Virus record (IMG/VR): IMGVR_UViG_3300007734_000647
Span: 1 to 37,116 of that record
Length of the DNA stretch: 37,116 nucleotides
Origin: a virus
Reading direction: 5' to 3' (one strand)
Shown here: positions 35,736 to 37,116 of the stretch, one piece after another
Position numbering within the stretch: the stretch's first letter is position 1
Layout: each line of letters begins with the position of its first letter
Notes under the pieces: generated by a model
What the model saw: only the letters and a program-made list of their open reading frames with translations
Told to the model about the DNA's origin: nothing
Databases searched by the model: none
Position numbers and translations under genes: made by a program

Positions 35736-36051
35736 CCGCCACCGATCACCCTGCCCATAGTTTCCCTAGCCGACCTCATCGCAACCCCTTACAGAGCCCT
35801 ACAGAGTCCCCTAGCTAATCCCCCTACCTACTAGCCATCGAAGGGGTGAACTTGACCGCTACGGATCCGCTAGGTATTGCCCGGTGATCTGCCCAGTTAG
35901 CTACCAATCAAAAAAACTTTCGGCCCGCAATCCTCGCTACAGAGCCAGAAAAGTAGTCTTTATGAAACTTTTATGCGAAAAGGGGTTGAAAGTTTTGGGG
36001 TGATCTGTAATCATCGTTTCAACAAGTCAACCAGAAAGGACGGTGAGTAGC
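35736..36051 (+). promoter_or_regulatory. Early regulatory region (right copy) with no gene
   Basis: A diverged copy of 128-444 with no coding frame. It keeps CTACAGAGTC, GCTACAGAGCC, the ACGGATCCGCTAG block and the inverted repeat CTTTT-ATGCG-AAAAG (35968-35982). A promoter with TTGAAA (35986-35991), 16 bases and TAATCA (36008-36013) follows. It leads into AGAAAGGACGGTGAGTAGC before ATG 36052. Conservation of the palindrome beside both promoters supports a regulatory role. Confidence 0.5.
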
Positions 36052-36270
36052 ATGGACGATAAAGTAGAAACATTCTGTCATAAACGTGAATCAGAACTAG
36101 TAGATTGGCTATCCCAAACAGTAAAAAACTGGGACAAACTAGACGATAGTAACCGCGAGGCTTGGACAGTAGAGTGCCTAGAATCACTAATAGACACTAG
36201 CGTATGCGAAGTCCGGCCTTGGTATAGCTATTCTGGCAGGCCAGAAACGTTCTACGCGGGCGAAGAATAA
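36052..36270 (+). CDS. Hypothetical early protein, 72 aa
   Basis: The 72-residue protein starts MDDKVETFCHKRESELVDWL and has NWDKLDDSNREAWTVECLES, then a Tyr/Gly-rich end (PWYSYSGRPETFY). It is acidic and partly helical. Only MDDKV and the leader GGTGAGTAGC are shared with the gene at 2612. It fills the slot that the unrelated gene at 445 holds in the left copy. Function unknown. Confidence 0.65.
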   Translation: MDDKVETFCHKRESELVDWLSQTVKNWDKLDDSNREAWTVECLESLIDTSVCEVRPWYSYSGRPETFYAGEE

Positions 36271-36300
36271 TCAAACACAACCAGAACGGACGGTGACGAC

Positions 36301-36612
36301 ATGAGTACAGAGAAAGTAACACTTTACAGTGCCTGCGAAGAGATGCGAGAGGATGCGCGAGAGACTTTCGCAGAAGATCCGCACATCGAAGATCCATTCC
36401 AACGCGCCAGTGAGGCAGCAGAGGGGAGCGAGAACGTCATATATACGTGGCGCGCTATTGCGATTTATGCCGACTCACCTGGCGACGTTGGCGAGTATGA
36501 GGACGAATACTGTGGCGATGGCGACCTTGCCGACCGGATCACGTATTGCGTCTTCCGTGCGCTAGTGACGGCATGGTGCGATGAATGGGGAGAGCTAGAG
36601 GGATCAAACTAA
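36301..36612 (+). CDS. Very acidic early protein, paralogue of 653-961
   Basis: The 103-residue protein is collinear with its paralogue; both have ENVIYTWRA, GEYEDEYCGDGDL and DRITYCV. Differences are concentrated around residues 32-46 and at the C-terminus. Synonymous changes are plentiful, so the protein has been kept under selection since duplication. Strong negative charge suggests a DNA-mimic or protein-binding inhibitor; this is inference. ACGGTGACGAC precedes ATG 36301, and a tRNA-like element follows. Confidence 0.75.
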   Translation: MSTEKVTLYSACEEMREDARETFAEDPHIEDPFQRASEAAEGSENVIYTWRAIAIYADSPGDVGEYEDEYCGDGDLADRITYCVFRALVTAWCDEWGELEGSN

Positions 36613-36617
36613 CCACA

Positions 36618-36677
36618 ATCGGCGAGCTTCCCGGCAGGTGAGGGAGGGGTGTACCGGGTTCAACTCCCGGCGCCGAC
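36618..36677 (+). repeat. tRNA-like intergenic element D (no anticodon arm)
   Basis: TCGGCG (36619-36624) pairs with CGCCGA (36671-36676), and the T arm CCGGG-TTCAACT-CCCGG (36654-36670) is perfect at five base pairs. A CTTCCC/GGGAGG hairpin (36627-36647) contains GGCAGG in its loop. The two-base and six-base linkers match elements B and C. This is the most tRNA-like T arm of the set. Confidence 0.75.
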
Positions 36678-36715
36678 CTTGTACCTAAACAACAATCAGA
36701 AGGGACGGTGACGGG

Positions 36716-37084
36716 ATGGATCTAGATAAGGTAATCGCAACGATCGACATCACAGAGATGTCCACAGCAACAGACGACTTTGACACAGAGAACGGGCTAG
36801 GATTTGACGAGAACCTCTCAGACACCGAACAGATATATTATGTCGAAGTCACTAGGGCAGATGTTTGGAGCTACTCTGGCGGTCGATTTGCGGAAGGGTT
36901 AGGCTATGGGTTGACCGATTATATCCAAGACATTCTTGACAGCTATGGGGTTGGAGAATGGGACGGGGCAAATACGTCATACGATCCCGACGGATCGCGC
37001 TGCGAGGGTGACGGCTATACGACCTATGAGCGATGGGCGGAGATAACGATATTGGATCCAGACACTGGCTACCTTTCCAACTAA
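36716..37084 (+). CDS. Very acidic early protein, 122 aa
   Basis: The product has 28 Asp/Glu and five Lys/Arg (net near -23), begins MDLDKVIATIDITEMSTATD and contains YVEVTRADVWSYSGGRFAEG and a Gly/Asp/Tyr-rich C-terminus. It is not clearly related to the other acidic protein. ACGGTGACGGG precedes ATG 36716. Charge and place suggest an early inhibitor or DNA mimic, but no family is known. Confidence 0.65.
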   Translation: MDLDKVIATIDITEMSTATDDFDTENGLGFDENLSDTEQIYYVEVTRADVWSYSGGRFAEGLGYGLTDYIQDILDSYGVGEWDGANTSYDPDGSRCEGDGYTTYERWAEITILDPDTGYLSN

Positions 37085-37089
37085 CCACA

Positions 37090-37116
37090 ATCGGCGACCC
37101 TCCCGGCAGGTGGGGG
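37090..37116 (+). repeat. tRNA-like intergenic element E, cut by the window end
   Basis: ATCGGCG (37090-37096) followed by ACCCTCCCGGCAGGTGGGGG reproduces the first half of elements B to D at the same distance after a stop codon. The T arm and 3' acceptor strand fall outside the window. Confidence 0.6.

Overview
This window is almost certainly one nearly complete genome of a short-tailed (podovirus-like) double-stranded DNA phage, probably assembled from a metagenome. It has a large terminase subunit, portal, scaffold, coat protein, head-tail adaptor, a propeller-like tail protein, fibre-like proteins and three large internal-virion-type proteins. I see no sheath, tail-tube repeat or tape-measure gene. 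No integrase, repressor, DNA polymerase, helicase or RNA polymerase is recognisable, so replication probably leans on the host. Two M15-type peptidoglycan peptidases, holin-like proteins and a signal-peptide lysin fit a Gram-positive host, perhaps an actinobacterium, but the host is not proven by the sequence.

Layout. (1) 1-3806 and 35146-37116, plus strand: an early/accessory region of small genes. It holds an ArdC-type antirestriction protein, very acidic small proteins, a family of Ala/Glu/Trp-rich helical proteins and a diverged duplication of the promoter unit. Several genes are separated by a repeated tRNA-like element that has acceptor and T arms but no anticodon arm. (2) 3758-13384, minus strand: HTH proteins, an HNH-like protein, a metallophosphoesterase, SSB, a PD-(D/E)XK nuclease, an ERF-like annealing protein, a Holliday-junction-resolvase-like protein, then holin and endolysin genes. 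(3) 13428-15988, plus strand: a small membrane protein, a stand-alone primase-type zinc-finger protein, a secreted lysozyme-like protein and a C5-cytosine methyltransferase. A second 232-codon gene is nested out of frame inside the methyltransferase, and two membrane microproteins follow. (4) 16042-34674, minus strand: the late structural operon, with a strong terminator after the coat gene and another tRNA-like fold just past the last gene.

The genes are tightly packed and often coupled by ATGA, GTGA or TAATG overlaps. Four intergenic sites share an extended -10 motif, TGTGSTAYGCT. The first 127 bases recur exactly at 35609-35735 and then diverge. The window therefore probably ends inside a repeat rather than at a physical genome end, and the early region is probably continuous through a short unassembled gap.

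The features most worth following up are the anticodon-less tRNA-like separators, the nested gene inside the methyltransferase, the in-frame amber codon ahead of the HNH gene and the shared promoter motif.
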